DNA of 6,149 nucleotides from positions 1 to 6,149 of the forward strand of contig JASLAI010000057.1 of assembly GCA_030147225.1 (NCBI GenBank), read 5' to 3'. The notes under the pieces were generated by a model. The model made no database searches, was not told where the DNA came from, and saw only the letters and a program-made list of their open reading frames with translations. A program made the translations under genes and the position numbers. The first letter of the stretch is position 1, and every line of letters starts with the position of its first letter. Below, piece after piece: positions 1 through 5,941 of the stretch. Source of the DNA: Planococcus sp. (in: firmicutes) (GTDB lineage Bacteria > Bacillota > Bacilli > Bacillales_A > Planococcaceae).

Positions 1-364
1 CAATCGCTAAAACGGCCACTCGGTGTCCAATCTCCGTCAACATTTCACCGAAAGTTTCAATAAAAGTGCTTTTTCCAGCCCCTGGGACGCCAGTAATACC
101 GATGCGAATACTGTCCCCGGTATAAGGCAGCAGCTGGTTTAGCAATTCCTGGCCATTCTGCTTGTGATCCGGATTTGAACTTTCCAGCAAAGTGATCGCT
201 TTGCCCAAATAAAATCGCGATCCACTCCGCACTCCTTCTGCAATGACACCAATGTCCAAGGCTTCGGCAGTCGGCTTCTTAAACTTTTTCCTTGGCAGGG
301 CCCTCATGCCGTCATGTGCAGCATGAACACCCTCCATTACGCGCCTGGATTTCTTTTGGTCCAT
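1..364 (-). CDS. meaB: MeaB/ArgK-family G3E P-loop GTPase, methylmalonyl-CoA mutase chaperone (N-terminal 121 residues; runs off the window)
   Basis: This is a cytoplasmic GTPase that, in its family, gates cobalamin loading and protects or reactivates methylmalonyl-CoA mutase. My translation from the ATG at 364-362 gives 121 complete residues and no stop; the rest of the gene lies beyond base 1. A Walker A loop, GVPGAGKST, is visible at residues 92-100 (Lys98), followed by the expected helix and GHRVAVLAI strand. Before it, residues 44-61 (GVRSGSRFYLGKAITLLE) match the helical segment that opens MeaB proteins. Residues 1-35 form an extra basic leader (KKSRR, RKKFKK) absent from the Methylobacterium protein as I recall it. 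The ATG overlaps the mutB stop in TGATG, which points to translational coupling. The only ribosome site is a weak GAGGAAG at 375-381, ten bases upstream. The next Met (codon 10) has no better site. Switch and G4/G5 motifs are outside the window and could not be checked. Confidence 0.93.
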   Translation of the reverse strand, partial: MDQKKSRRVMEGVHAAHDGMRALPRKKFKKPTAEALDIGVIAEGVRSGSRFYLGKAITLLESSNPDHKQNGQELLNQLLPYTGDSIRIGITGVPGAGKSTFIETFGEMLTEIGHRVAVLAI

Positions 365-2511
365 CAGTCTGCCACTTCCTCGTAGCCAAGACGCACATAA
401 ATCTCTTCAATAACTTTTTGTGCAGCTACAGGTATTACAGTACCCGGTCCAAAAATTGCACTGGCGCCGTTATTGCGGAGGAATTCGTAGTCCTGTGCCG
501 GAATGACCCCCCCAACAACAATCAGAATATCCTCGCGGCCGATTTTCGAGAGCTCTGCCTTTAAATCGGGAACTAAGGTCATATGCCCGGCTGCCAGCGA
601 ACTTACCCCAATTACATGAACATCATTTTCTGCTGCCTGCTGAGCTGTTTCTGCAGGTGTCTGGAACAATGGACCGATATCCACATCAAAGCCCAAATCT
701 GCAAATGCCGTAGCAATAACTTTTGCTCCGCGATCATGGCCATCCTGCCCCATTTTAGCTATCAGAATACGCGGGCGGCGTCCTTCGTTTTCAATAAAGT
801 CTTCCGTCATTTCCTTAACGATTTCCATTTCCTGCTGGTTTGAGAAATTCGAACTGTATACTCCGCTCACTGAACGAATCACCGCCTTATGTCTTCCGGA
901 TGCTTTCTCGATGGCATCCGAAATCTCACCTAGAGATGCCCGGTGGCGTGCGGCTTCTACGGCACAAGCGAGAATATTGTCTTTGCCGCTTTTCGCAGCT
1001 TCTGCCAATGCCTCCAACGCTGCCGCAACTTTCTCATTGTCGCGTTCTGCTTTCATACGATTCAGGCGCTCAATCTGTGTTTTGCGGACCATTGTATTGT
1101 CAATGTTCAGAATATCAATCGGATCTTCCTGATCCAGACGATAACGGTTAACTCCGATGATCACTTCTTCATTGGAATCAATCTGTGCCTGTTTTTTTGC
1201 AGCCGCTTCTTCAATCCGCATTTTCGGCAAGCCGGTTTCAATGGCTTTTGCCATGCCGCCCAGTTCTTCAACTTCTTCAATCAATTCCCATGCTTTTTCC
1301 ATCAATTCGTTGGTCAGCGATTCTACATAATACGATCCGCCCCATGGATCGATAACATTGGTCATCATGGTTTCTTCTTGAAGGAATAGTTGCGTATTGC
1401 GGGCAATGCGTGCCGAGAAATCGGTCGGCAGGGCGATCGCTTCGTCAAGTGCATTCGTGTGCAGTGATTGTGTATGCCCCATTGCTGCTGCATTCGCTTC
1501 GATTAATGTTCGGGTCACGTTATTAAATGGATCTTGTTCAGTCAAGCTCCAACCGGACGTTTGCGAATGGGTCCGGAGCGCCAACGCTTTGTCGTTCTTC
1601 GGTTCAAAAGTTTTCATCATTTTGGCCCAAATCTCACGGCCGGCGCGCATTTTGGCAATTTCCATAAAATAATTCATGCCGATGCCCCAGAAAAAGGACA
1701 AGCGAGGTGCAAAATGATCAATGTCAATGCCTGCAGCTAAGCCAGTGCGTACATATTCAAGGCCATCAGCTAGCGTATAGGCCAATTCGAGATCGGCGGT
1801 CGCCCCCGCTTCTTGGATATGATAGCCCGAAATTGAAATTGAATTGAATTTCGGCATAAGATCAGACGTATATTTAAAAATATCTGCAATGATCTGCATA
1901 GACATGGCCGGCGGATAGATGTACGTATTCCGGACCATGTACTCTTTTAAAATATCGTTTTGTATTGTCCCTGCCAACTGCTCCGGTGAAACGCCTTGTT
2001 CTTCAGCTGCGACAATAAAGAAAGCCATGATTGGCACAACCGCTCCATTCATTGTCATCGATACCGACATCTGATCTAATGGAATACCATCAAACAGAAT
2101 TTTCATGTCTTCAACACTGTCATTGGCAACACCTGCCTTGCCGACGTCTCCCACAACACGTTCGTGATCCGAGTCATAGCCGCGGTGCGTTGCCAAGTCA
2201 AATGCCACCGATAAACCTTTTTGGCCCATTGCTAAGTTGCGGCGGTAAAACGCATTGCTTTCTTCCGCTGTCGAGAACCCTGCATATTGGCGAACCGTCC
2301 AAGGACGTGAAACATACATCGTTGGATAAGGACCGCGAACGTTCGGTGCAAATCCTGGCAAGCTTTCTTCAAGAAAATCGATGTCTTTCTCTGTATAAAC
2401 GCGTTTGATGTCAATGCCTTCATTTGTAGTAAAGGCGCTCTGTTTTGCAGCCGTCGGAGATGCAACGGCTAATTGATCGAGCGCGACTTTGGAAAAATCC
2501 GGTTTAGCCAT
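364..2511 (-). CDS. mutB: Methylmalonyl-CoA mutase large (catalytic) subunit
   Basis: Adenosylcobalamin-dependent isomerase that converts (R)-methylmalonyl-CoA to succinyl-CoA in the cytoplasm, as a heterodimer with MutA. The 715 residues are full length for bacterial MutB. Residues about 35-560 are the TIM-barrel substrate domain plus linker, with [20 protein letters not shown] at 61-80. Tyr76, Gln184, Arg194 and His231 fall where Propionibacterium MutB has Tyr89, Gln197, Arg207 and His244 (constant offset of 13). Residues about 578-710 are the B12-binding Rossmann domain. It carries DGHDRG at 590-595, with His592 as the lower axial ligand, Lys586 and Asp590 beside it, SSLAAGH at 637-643, GG at 667-668 and FGPGT at 687-691. 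All catalytic and cofactor signatures are therefore present. The ATG is preceded by AAAGGAGG (2521-2528) nine bases upstream, inside the last codons of mutA. The stop overlaps the meaB start. The spacing implies one mutA-mutB-meaB transcript. Confidence 0.98.
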   Translation of the reverse strand: MAKPDFSKVALDQLAVASPTAAKQSAFTTNEGIDIKRVYTEKDIDFLEESLPGFAPNVRGPYPTMYVSRPWTVRQYAGFSTAEESNAFYRRNLAMGQKGLSVAFDLATHRGYDSDHERVVGDVGKAGVANDSVEDMKILFDGIPLDQMSVSMTMNGAVVPIMAFFIVAAEEQGVSPEQLAGTIQNDILKEYMVRNTYIYPPAMSMQIIADIFKYTSDLMPKFNSISISGYHIQEAGATADLELAYTLADGLEYVRTGLAAGIDIDHFAPRLSFFWGIGMNYFMEIAKMRAGREIWAKMMKTFEPKNDKALALRTHSQTSGWSLTEQDPFNNVTRTLIEANAAAMGHTQSLHTNALDEAIALPTDFSARIARNTQLFLQEETMMTNVIDPWGGSYYVESLTNELMEKAWELIEEVEELGGMAKAIETGLPKMRIEEAAAKKQAQIDSNEEVIIGVNRYRLDQEDPIDILNIDNTMVRKTQIERLNRMKAERDNEKVAAALEALAEAAKSGKDNILACAVEAARHRASLGEISDAIEKASGRHKAVIRSVSGVYSSNFSNQQEMEIVKEMTEDFIENEGRRPRILIAKMGQDGHDRGAKVIATAFADLGFDVDIGPLFQTPAETAQQAAENDVHVIGVSSLAAGHMTLVPDLKAELSKIGREDILIVVGGVIPAQDYEFLRNNGASAIFGPGTVIPVAAQKVIEEIYVRLGYEEVAD

Positions 2512-2528
2512 CTTATAGCGCCTCCTTT
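2512..2528 (-). promoter_or_regulatory. Ribosome binding site of mutB, embedded in the 3' end of mutA
   Basis: On the minus strand AAAGGAGG (2521-2528) stands nine bases before the mutB ATG. It encodes part of the MutA C-terminus (GKEAL), so ribosomes finishing mutA pass directly over it. The mutA stop and the mutB start are one base apart. This suggests coupled, balanced synthesis of the two heterodimer subunits; the coupling is an inference from the spacing. Confidence 0.85.
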
Positions 2529-4207
2529 CCTAGAGCAAGAATTTTCTCGAGTTTCGCAGTCATGTTTTTACCGGAATACAAAGTATCGCGGATGCCGAAT
2601 TCTGCCCATTCAGACAGCTGTTCTTTCGGGTATCTTCCAGCAAGATCGATACAGGCCTCAGCTTTCAGATGAGGAATTACAGCTGCAACAGCTTCCTTCG
2701 AACCGCAAAGCACCGCATAATCCATGTTCTCATCCGTAAGGAATTGATTGATTTCCTCCACACTGGCCATGTATGCACTGACCATTGGTTCAATTCCGCC
2801 AACCGCCAGAAACCCTGATACAAAATCCACTTGAGCTTTGATTTTTTTCAATGGTTCGACCAAAACGATTGCTGATTTTAATGTTGTTACTTTGCTCTGT
2901 GCCCGAAGGTTTTCAAAAGGCGTCGCCAAACGTTTTGCGGTCATGTATTCAAGATGGCCGTCGTCGATTTTTGCATCTTTGACCGGTTCCTGGGGATTTG
3001 CATAAATATTCGTGCCGATCAGCGACTGCTTGCGCGTTGCCACATTTTTTTCCCGTTCAATCCACTTTGCCTGGATGTCGTCTGTCAACCAGCCGGATTT
3101 GATGACTTCTGAATAGCCACCAGCTTCTTCAATTTCCAAAAAGTAATTCCAAGCTGCTTCTACATATTCTTTCGTCAAGGTCTCAATAAAGTAAGATCCT
3201 GCTGCAGGATCGATTACATGGGAGACATGCGCTTCTTCTTTGATGACCAGTTGAATATTTCGCGCAATACGGCGGCTTGACGGATCGGGTGCAGTCAAAA
3301 AATCATGCGGATGAACAGTATGTGCATCCGTTCCACCAAGTACAGCCGCAAACGTAGAATTTCCTGCACGCAATAAATTCACGTAAGGATCCAATTTTGA
3401 ATACGAGCGCACAGAAGTTTCCGTAAATATTGGAATTGTTGGCGCCTCTTGTCCATATGCTGAACTGAAAGCTTGCCACAATACACGGAATGCGCGCAGC
3501 TTAGCGATTTCCTGAAAAAATTGAGTATCTACTGCGAAGCGAATCCAGGTATTTTTAGCAGTACTGGAAAAATCAGCATCTTCCATTCGCTCTGATAAAA
3601 TGCTGAGCGCGACTCCAAGTTCATGTACTGCCGTTCCTCCTGCGTGATGTATGGGAACGGTATCTACTAATTGGGTACGGACATTTTCTGGTGCTTCAAC
3701 AGTTTCCTCGGAGAAAATAACGCCTTGCACCTGAGGAAGCTGCTCTGAAGCCACAAAATCAAAGACCCTGAGAATGTTCTGGTCATCCCCGGTCAATTTA
3801 AAGTAGATCGGGTACTGGACAATCATTTCCGCCAATTCGGTCAATTGTTCATTTGTCCAGTCAAATATGTGGAATCCTGTATAGACAACGGTTTCATTTC
3901 CACGGAGAATATCGTCTTTCATCAACAACAAATATTCTTGTGCTGAGTCAGCCATCACTTCCTGAGAAACAAGCCAGCTCGGCTGATGCTTGCCGTGTTG
4001 AATGGCTGCGACTTGTGCAGGTACATAATCACCTAGCTGATCAAGCATATCTTTGGTGTATAAAGGTTCAAGTGTCACATCTTCAATAGTTGGTGTTTTT
4101 AGAGTTTCTTCGAAGGGCTTGCCTTTAATCGCATTTTCAGCAGCTTGCCGCCAGTCACTGTATGTACGCGTTGGAAATTTTGTTTTTTTCATCGAATCGA
4201 TTGTCAA
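2513..4207 (-). CDS. mutA: Methylmalonyl-CoA mutase small (non-catalytic) subunit
   Basis: Partner of MutB in the methylmalonyl-CoA mutase heterodimer; in characterised systems the small subunit is structural and binds neither substrate nor cobalamin productively. The 564-residue protein shows the family barrel. Examples are [20 protein letters not shown] at 221-240, the segment around [13 protein letters not shown] (291-303), [11 protein letters not shown] (315-325) and [15 protein letters not shown] (331-345), parallel to Mut[15 protein letters not shown]. The C-terminal region (about 440-560) is a degenerate B12-type fold: no DxHxxG motif or axial histidine is present, as expected for MutA. 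It is shorter than the roughly 640-residue Propionibacterium subunit, and the C-terminal domain looks compact. The start is TTG: AGGAGG (4215-4220) lies seven bases before it, whereas the first ATG (4192-4190) would be 22 bases away. It follows the bkdB terminator and is one base from mutB, so it probably opens the mut operon. Confidence 0.96.
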   Translation of the reverse strand: MTIDSMKKTKFPTRTYSDWRQAAENAIKGKPFEETLKTPTIEDVTLEPLYTKDMLDQLGDYVPAQVAAIQHGKHQPSWLVSQEVMADSAQEYLLLMKDDILRGNETVVYTGFHIFDWTNEQLTELAEMIVQYPIYFKLTGDDQNILRVFDFVASEQLPQVQGVIFSEETVEAPENVRTQLVDTVPIHHAGGTAVHELGVALSILSERMEDADFSSTAKNTWIRFAVDTQFFQEIAKLRAFRVLWQAFSSAYGQEAPTIPIFTETSVRSYSKLDPYVNLLRAGNSTFAAVLGGTDAHTVHPHDFLTAPDPSSRRIARNIQLVIKEEAHVSHVIDPAAGSYFIETLTKEYVEAAWNYFLEIEEAGGYSEVIKSGWLTDDIQAKWIEREKNVATRKQSLIGTNIYANPQEPVKDAKIDDGHLEYMTAKRLATPFENLRAQSKVTTLKSAIVLVEPLKKIKAQVDFVSGFLAVGGIEPMVSAYMASVEEINQFLTDENMDYAVLCGSKEAVAAVIPHLKAEACIDLAGRYPKEQLSEWAEFGIRDTLYSGKNMTAKLEKILALGKEAL

Positions 4208-4220
4208 ACTATTCCCTCCT
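4208..4220 (-). promoter_or_regulatory. Ribosome binding site that fixes the TTG start of mutA
   Basis: AGGAGG at 4215-4220 (minus strand) is followed by a seven-base spacer and then TTG at 4207-4205. The in-frame ATG five codons later is too far away for this site, so TTG is the supported start and the protein begins MTIDSMKK. Confidence 0.8.
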
Positions 4221-4238
4221 CAAAGGCTATCTGCCTCT

Positions 4239-4267
4239 ATTTTACCCGAGTAGACCCCGACATTAAA
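4239..4267 (-). promoter_or_regulatory. Weak candidate sigma-A promoter for mutA-mutB-meaB
   Basis: Minus strand TTTAAT (4262-4267; 3 of 6 matches to TTGACA), a 17-base spacer and TAAAAT (4239-4244; 5 of 6 matches to TATAAT). The -35 begins just after the U run of the bkdB terminator, and transcription would start near 4232, giving a short leader containing the mutA ribosome site. The geometry is right but the -35 is poor, so the site may need an activator or may not be the real promoter. Read-through from bkdB is the alternative. I saw no clear catabolite-repression site or other operator here. Confidence 0.35.
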
Positions 4268-4268
4268 G

Positions 4269-4304
4269 AAAAAAAAGACTGAAGTCCGAAGACTCCAGCT
4301 TTTC
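4269..4304 (-). terminator. Rho-independent terminator after bkdB
   Basis: Directly after the bkdB TAA, the minus strand folds into CTGGAGTC, a TTCG loop and GACTTCAG (4279-4298), an eight-pair stem with one G-U pair. It is followed by TC and eight T residues (4276-4269). The AAAAG before the stem can also pair with CTTTT in the tail. The UUCG tetraloop and U run make this a textbook intrinsic terminator that ends the bkd transcript. Confidence 0.93.
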
Positions 4305-5648
4305 TTAATAAACTGACGTATTTTCTTTTGACATGTTTTCTAGAATTTCTTTGACACGAGCCAAAAATTGGCCGCATACTAAACCGTCAAGAACACGATG
4401 GTCAAGCGACAAGCATAAATTGACCATATCACGTGCAGCAATCATGCCGTTATCCATGATAACTGGACGTTTGACAATCGACTCTACTTGCATGATGGCA
4501 GCCTGAGGATGGTTGATGATGCCCATTGACTGGACAGAACCGAATGAACCTGTGTTATTGACAGTAAACGTTCCACCTTGCATATCTGCAGATTTCAATT
4601 TACCGGAACGTGCTTTGAGTGCCAGTTCGTTGACTTCTTTGCCGATGCCTTTAACTGATTTTTCATCCGAGTTTCTGATGACCGGAACAAATAAGGCATT
4701 GTCTGAAGCGACGGCAATGGATATATTAATGTCTTTTTTCTGGATGATCTTGTCTCCTGCCCACATGGAATTCATCATCGGGAATTCTTTTAAAGCCTGG
4801 GAAACGGCTTTCACAAAGAAGGCAAAATAAGTAATATTAAACCCTTCTTTTTTCTTGAATTCACCTTTAATGGAATCACGGTATTGAACCAGATTGGTGA
4901 CATCCACTTCAATCATCATCCATGCATGCGGTGCTTCGTGCTTGCTCTTCAGCATATTCGCAGCAATCGCTTTGCGGACTCCCGTGACCGGAATTTCAAT
5001 GTCTCCTGGCGCGCTTTCGATCGGCGCAGCTGCGGCTTTTGGCGCTTCCTGCGAAGCTTGCTGTGCAGCCGGCTGCTCTTGCCTTGGAGCCTCTTCCTGA
5101 GCTTGAGGTTTCGGTGCATCTCCCGCTTTCGGGATATTGCCGCTGTCAATAAGCGCCATTAAATCTTTGCGTGTGATGCGCCCTTCGTTTCCAGAACCTT
5201 CCACTTGCGACAAGTCAATGTCATTATCTTGAGCCAAGCGCAGAACGGCCGGCGAGTAGCGCCCTTTTCCCCCAGATGACTTAACGGGCTGTGAAGATCC
5301 TTGGGTACCTTCAAGTTTGGCAGTCGGCTTTGCACCTGCTGCTGGCATTTCGGTCGCTTTCTCTTCACTTGCCGGTTTTGCTTCCTCAACAGGTGCAGCG
5401 TTGCCGCCTTCAGTTTCAATGGTACAGACGATTTCGCCTACCGCTAAAGTTTCGCCTTCTGATGCAATTAATTCCTTGATGGTTCCAGTAAACGATGATG
5501 GAACTTCCGCTGTCACTTTATCTGTATTGACTTCGGCAAGCGGGTCGTATTTATTCACATGATCACCTGGTGCGACGAGCCATTTTTCAATGGTTCCTTC
5601 TGTTACGCTTTCGCCCAGCTGAGGCATTTTAATGTTTTCAATAGCCAA
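4305..5648 (-). CDS. bkdB: Dihydrolipoamide acyltransferase, E2 core of branched-chain 2-oxoacid dehydrogenase
   Basis: E2 forms the core of the Bkd complex: its lipoyl arm accepts the branched acyl group from E1 and passes it to CoA. The 447 residues show the full architecture. An N-terminal lipoyl domain spans about 3-78, with the lipoylated lysine Lys44 in TDKV. A Glu/Ala/Pro-rich flexible linker follows (about 80-128), then a peripheral subunit-binding domain (131-167, YSPAVLRLA to RITRKDLMALI). After a second Ala/Pro/Gln linker (about 170-212) comes the catalytic domain (about 216-447) with DHRVLDG at 416-422 (His417, Asp421). The sequence follows Bacillus subtilis BkdB closely, including the C-terminal TSVY, which favours Bkd over pyruvate E2. 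The start is TTG, with AAAGGAGG (5656-5663) seven bases upstream; the first ATG is codon 8 and would cut into the lipoyl domain. It lies downstream of E1-beta, as in Bacillus bkd operons, but across an unusually long spacer. Confidence 0.97.
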   Translation of the reverse strand: MAIENIKMPQLGESVTEGTIEKWLVAPGDHVNKYDPLAEVNTDKVTAEVPSSFTGTIKELIASEGETLAVGEIVCTIETEGGNAAPVEEAKPASEEKATEMPAAGAKPTAKLEGTQGSSQPVKSSGGKGRYSPAVLRLAQDNDIDLSQVEGSGNEGRITRKDLMALIDSGNIPKAGDAPKPQAQEEAPRQEQPAAQQASQEAPKAAAAPIESAPGDIEIPVTGVRKAIAANMLKSKHEAPHAWMMIEVDVTNLVQYRDSIKGEFKKKEGFNITYFAFFVKAVSQALKEFPMMNSMWAGDKIIQKKDINISIAVASDNALFVPVIRNSDEKSVKGIGKEVNELALKARSGKLKSADMQGGTFTVNNTGSFGSVQSMGIINHPQAAIMQVESIVKRPVIMDNGMIAARDMVNLCLSLDHRVLDGLVCGQFLARVKEILENMSKENTSVY

Positions 5649-5663
5649 GGGAATTCCTCCTTT
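5649..5663 (-). promoter_or_regulatory. Ribosome binding site that fixes the TTG start of bkdB
   Basis: AAAGGAGG (5656-5663, minus strand) is near-perfectly complementary to the 16S anti-SD. It sits seven bases before TTG at 5648-5646, giving the expected MAIENIKMPQLGES start of a lipoyl domain. E2 therefore has its own strong translation signal and does not depend on coupling to bkdAB, which ends 291 bases upstream. Confidence 0.85.
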
Positions 5664-5680
5664 ACTTGATGGTATCTTAT

Positions 5681-5695
5681 CGCTTTATTAAAGCG
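5681..5695. repeat. Perfect 15-nt palindrome in the bkdB leader
   Basis: CGCTTTA and TAAAGCG flank a single central base, 17 bases upstream of the bkdB ribosome site. It could be an operator-like dyad, or in RNA a small six-pair hairpin with a three-base loop. I do not recognise a regulator for it. It may also be debris from the neighbouring repeats. Confidence 0.6.
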
Positions 5696-5740
5696 GATTA
5701 CATACGCGAGAGTGTTGCTCGCAGCAATTTGTGCTTCGTT

Positions 5741-5780
5741 GCAAAACGATGGCTCAAATTACCTTTGAACCATCTCTTGC
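5741..5780. repeat. 40-nt inverted repeat (stem-loop) in the bkdAB-bkdB spacer
   Basis: The core arms GATGGCTCAAA (5748-5758) and TTTGAACCATC (5764-5774) match at 10 of 11 positions around a five-base loop. In the minus-strand RNA the odd position is a G-U pair. GCAAAA (5741-5746) and TCTTGC (5775-5780) extend the stem to 17 pairs with one bulged base. On the minus strand four T residues follow the core stem but also belong to the outer stem, so as a terminator it would be weak at best. It leads directly into the conserved repeat tail described for 5775-5816. Confidence 0.75.
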
Positions 5781-5816
5781 CTGTCGGAGCTGTACGGCCG
5801 TTTCCGCTTTTCTCTT
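5775..5816. repeat. Tail of repeat copy 1 (diverged intergenic repeat unit)
   Basis: On the plus strand this begins TCTTGCCTGTCG (5775-5786) and ends GCTTTTCTCTT (5806-5816). The same blocks recur at 5897-5910 and 5930-5941 with the same 19-base interval between them; the second copy differs by an added AT and an added G. The intervening 19 bases agree at about 9 positions, so 31 of 42 aligned bases match. This supports two related, diverged copies of one non-coding unit rather than chance hairpins. Confidence 0.6.
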
Positions 5817-5827
5817 TGTCCAGCTTC

Positions 5828-5941
5828 GGCAGCCAGATTCTAGGATCATAAGCTGCTCCGGCTGTGCGGCTGAAAATATGCCGCTTTGCCGGAGCGTCTT
5901 ATGCCCGTCGAACCTCCATGGCTGCCTATGCTTTTCGTCTT
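5828..5941. repeat. Repeat copy 2: 99-nt nested inverted repeat plus tail, abutting the bkdAB stop codon
   Basis: There are three nested pairs of arms. GGCAGCCA (5828-5835) pairs with TGGCTGCC (5919-5926), perfect over 8. CATAAGCTGCTCCGGC (5847-5862) pairs with GCCGGAGCGTCTTATG (5888-5903), 14 of 16. GCGGC (5866-5870) pairs with GCCGC (5880-5884), perfect, around a nine-base loop. The tail (5897-5941) repeats the blocks seen in copy 1, and its last bases supply part of the bkdAB TAA. From memory, the plus-strand phrasing (GTCCAGCTTCGGC, ATCATAAG, TCTTATGCCCGTCG, GCTTTTC) resembles a dispersed intergenic repeat common in Bacillales genomes. That identity is inferred and was not tested. No reading frame here looks coding. 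Confidence 0.75.

Larger units (their letters stand above)
5649..5939. other. Non-coding spacer between bkdAB and bkdB
   Basis: These 291 bases hold no credible gene. Short frames exist on the plus strand, but they lack ribosome sites, are rich in Cys/Ser/Arg and run across the inverted repeats or into bkdAB antisense. Apart from the bkdB ribosome site, the stretch consists of the 15-nt palindrome, the 40-nt hairpin, the 99-nt nested hairpin and a small perfect hairpin (TTGCT/AGCAA) at 5715-5727. A possible internal promoter (minus strand TTGCTG, 19-base spacer, TGTAAT) is too weak to call. Confidence 0.8.

Noticed and set aside
292..2465. Several plus-strand and alternate minus-strand open frames of 60-150 codons over mutB
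   Set aside because: They are shadows of mutB, whose frame carries all substrate and cobalamin motifs without interruption.
4269..4304. Bidirectional terminator (plus-strand reading of the same hairpin)
   Set aside because: On the plus strand the stem is followed only by CTTTTCTT, and no plus-strand gene ends here; only the minus-strand use is supported.
4560..4580. Catabolite-repression (cre)-like sequence around AGTAAACGTTCCA
   Set aside because: It lies inside the conserved GGTFTVNN coding segment of bkdB and misses conserved positions of the consensus.
4513..5562. Open frames antisense or out of frame over bkdB, some Ala-rich or Arg/Lys-rich
   Set aside because: Their composition reflects the Ala/Pro/Glu linkers of E2 read in other frames; no independent start signals or domains.
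5701..5735. Internal promoter for bkdB (minus strand TTGCTG and TATGTA/TGTAAT)
   Set aside because: Only 3 of 6 matches in the -35, and the better -10 needs a 19-base spacer; it also overlaps small hairpins, so chance is likely.
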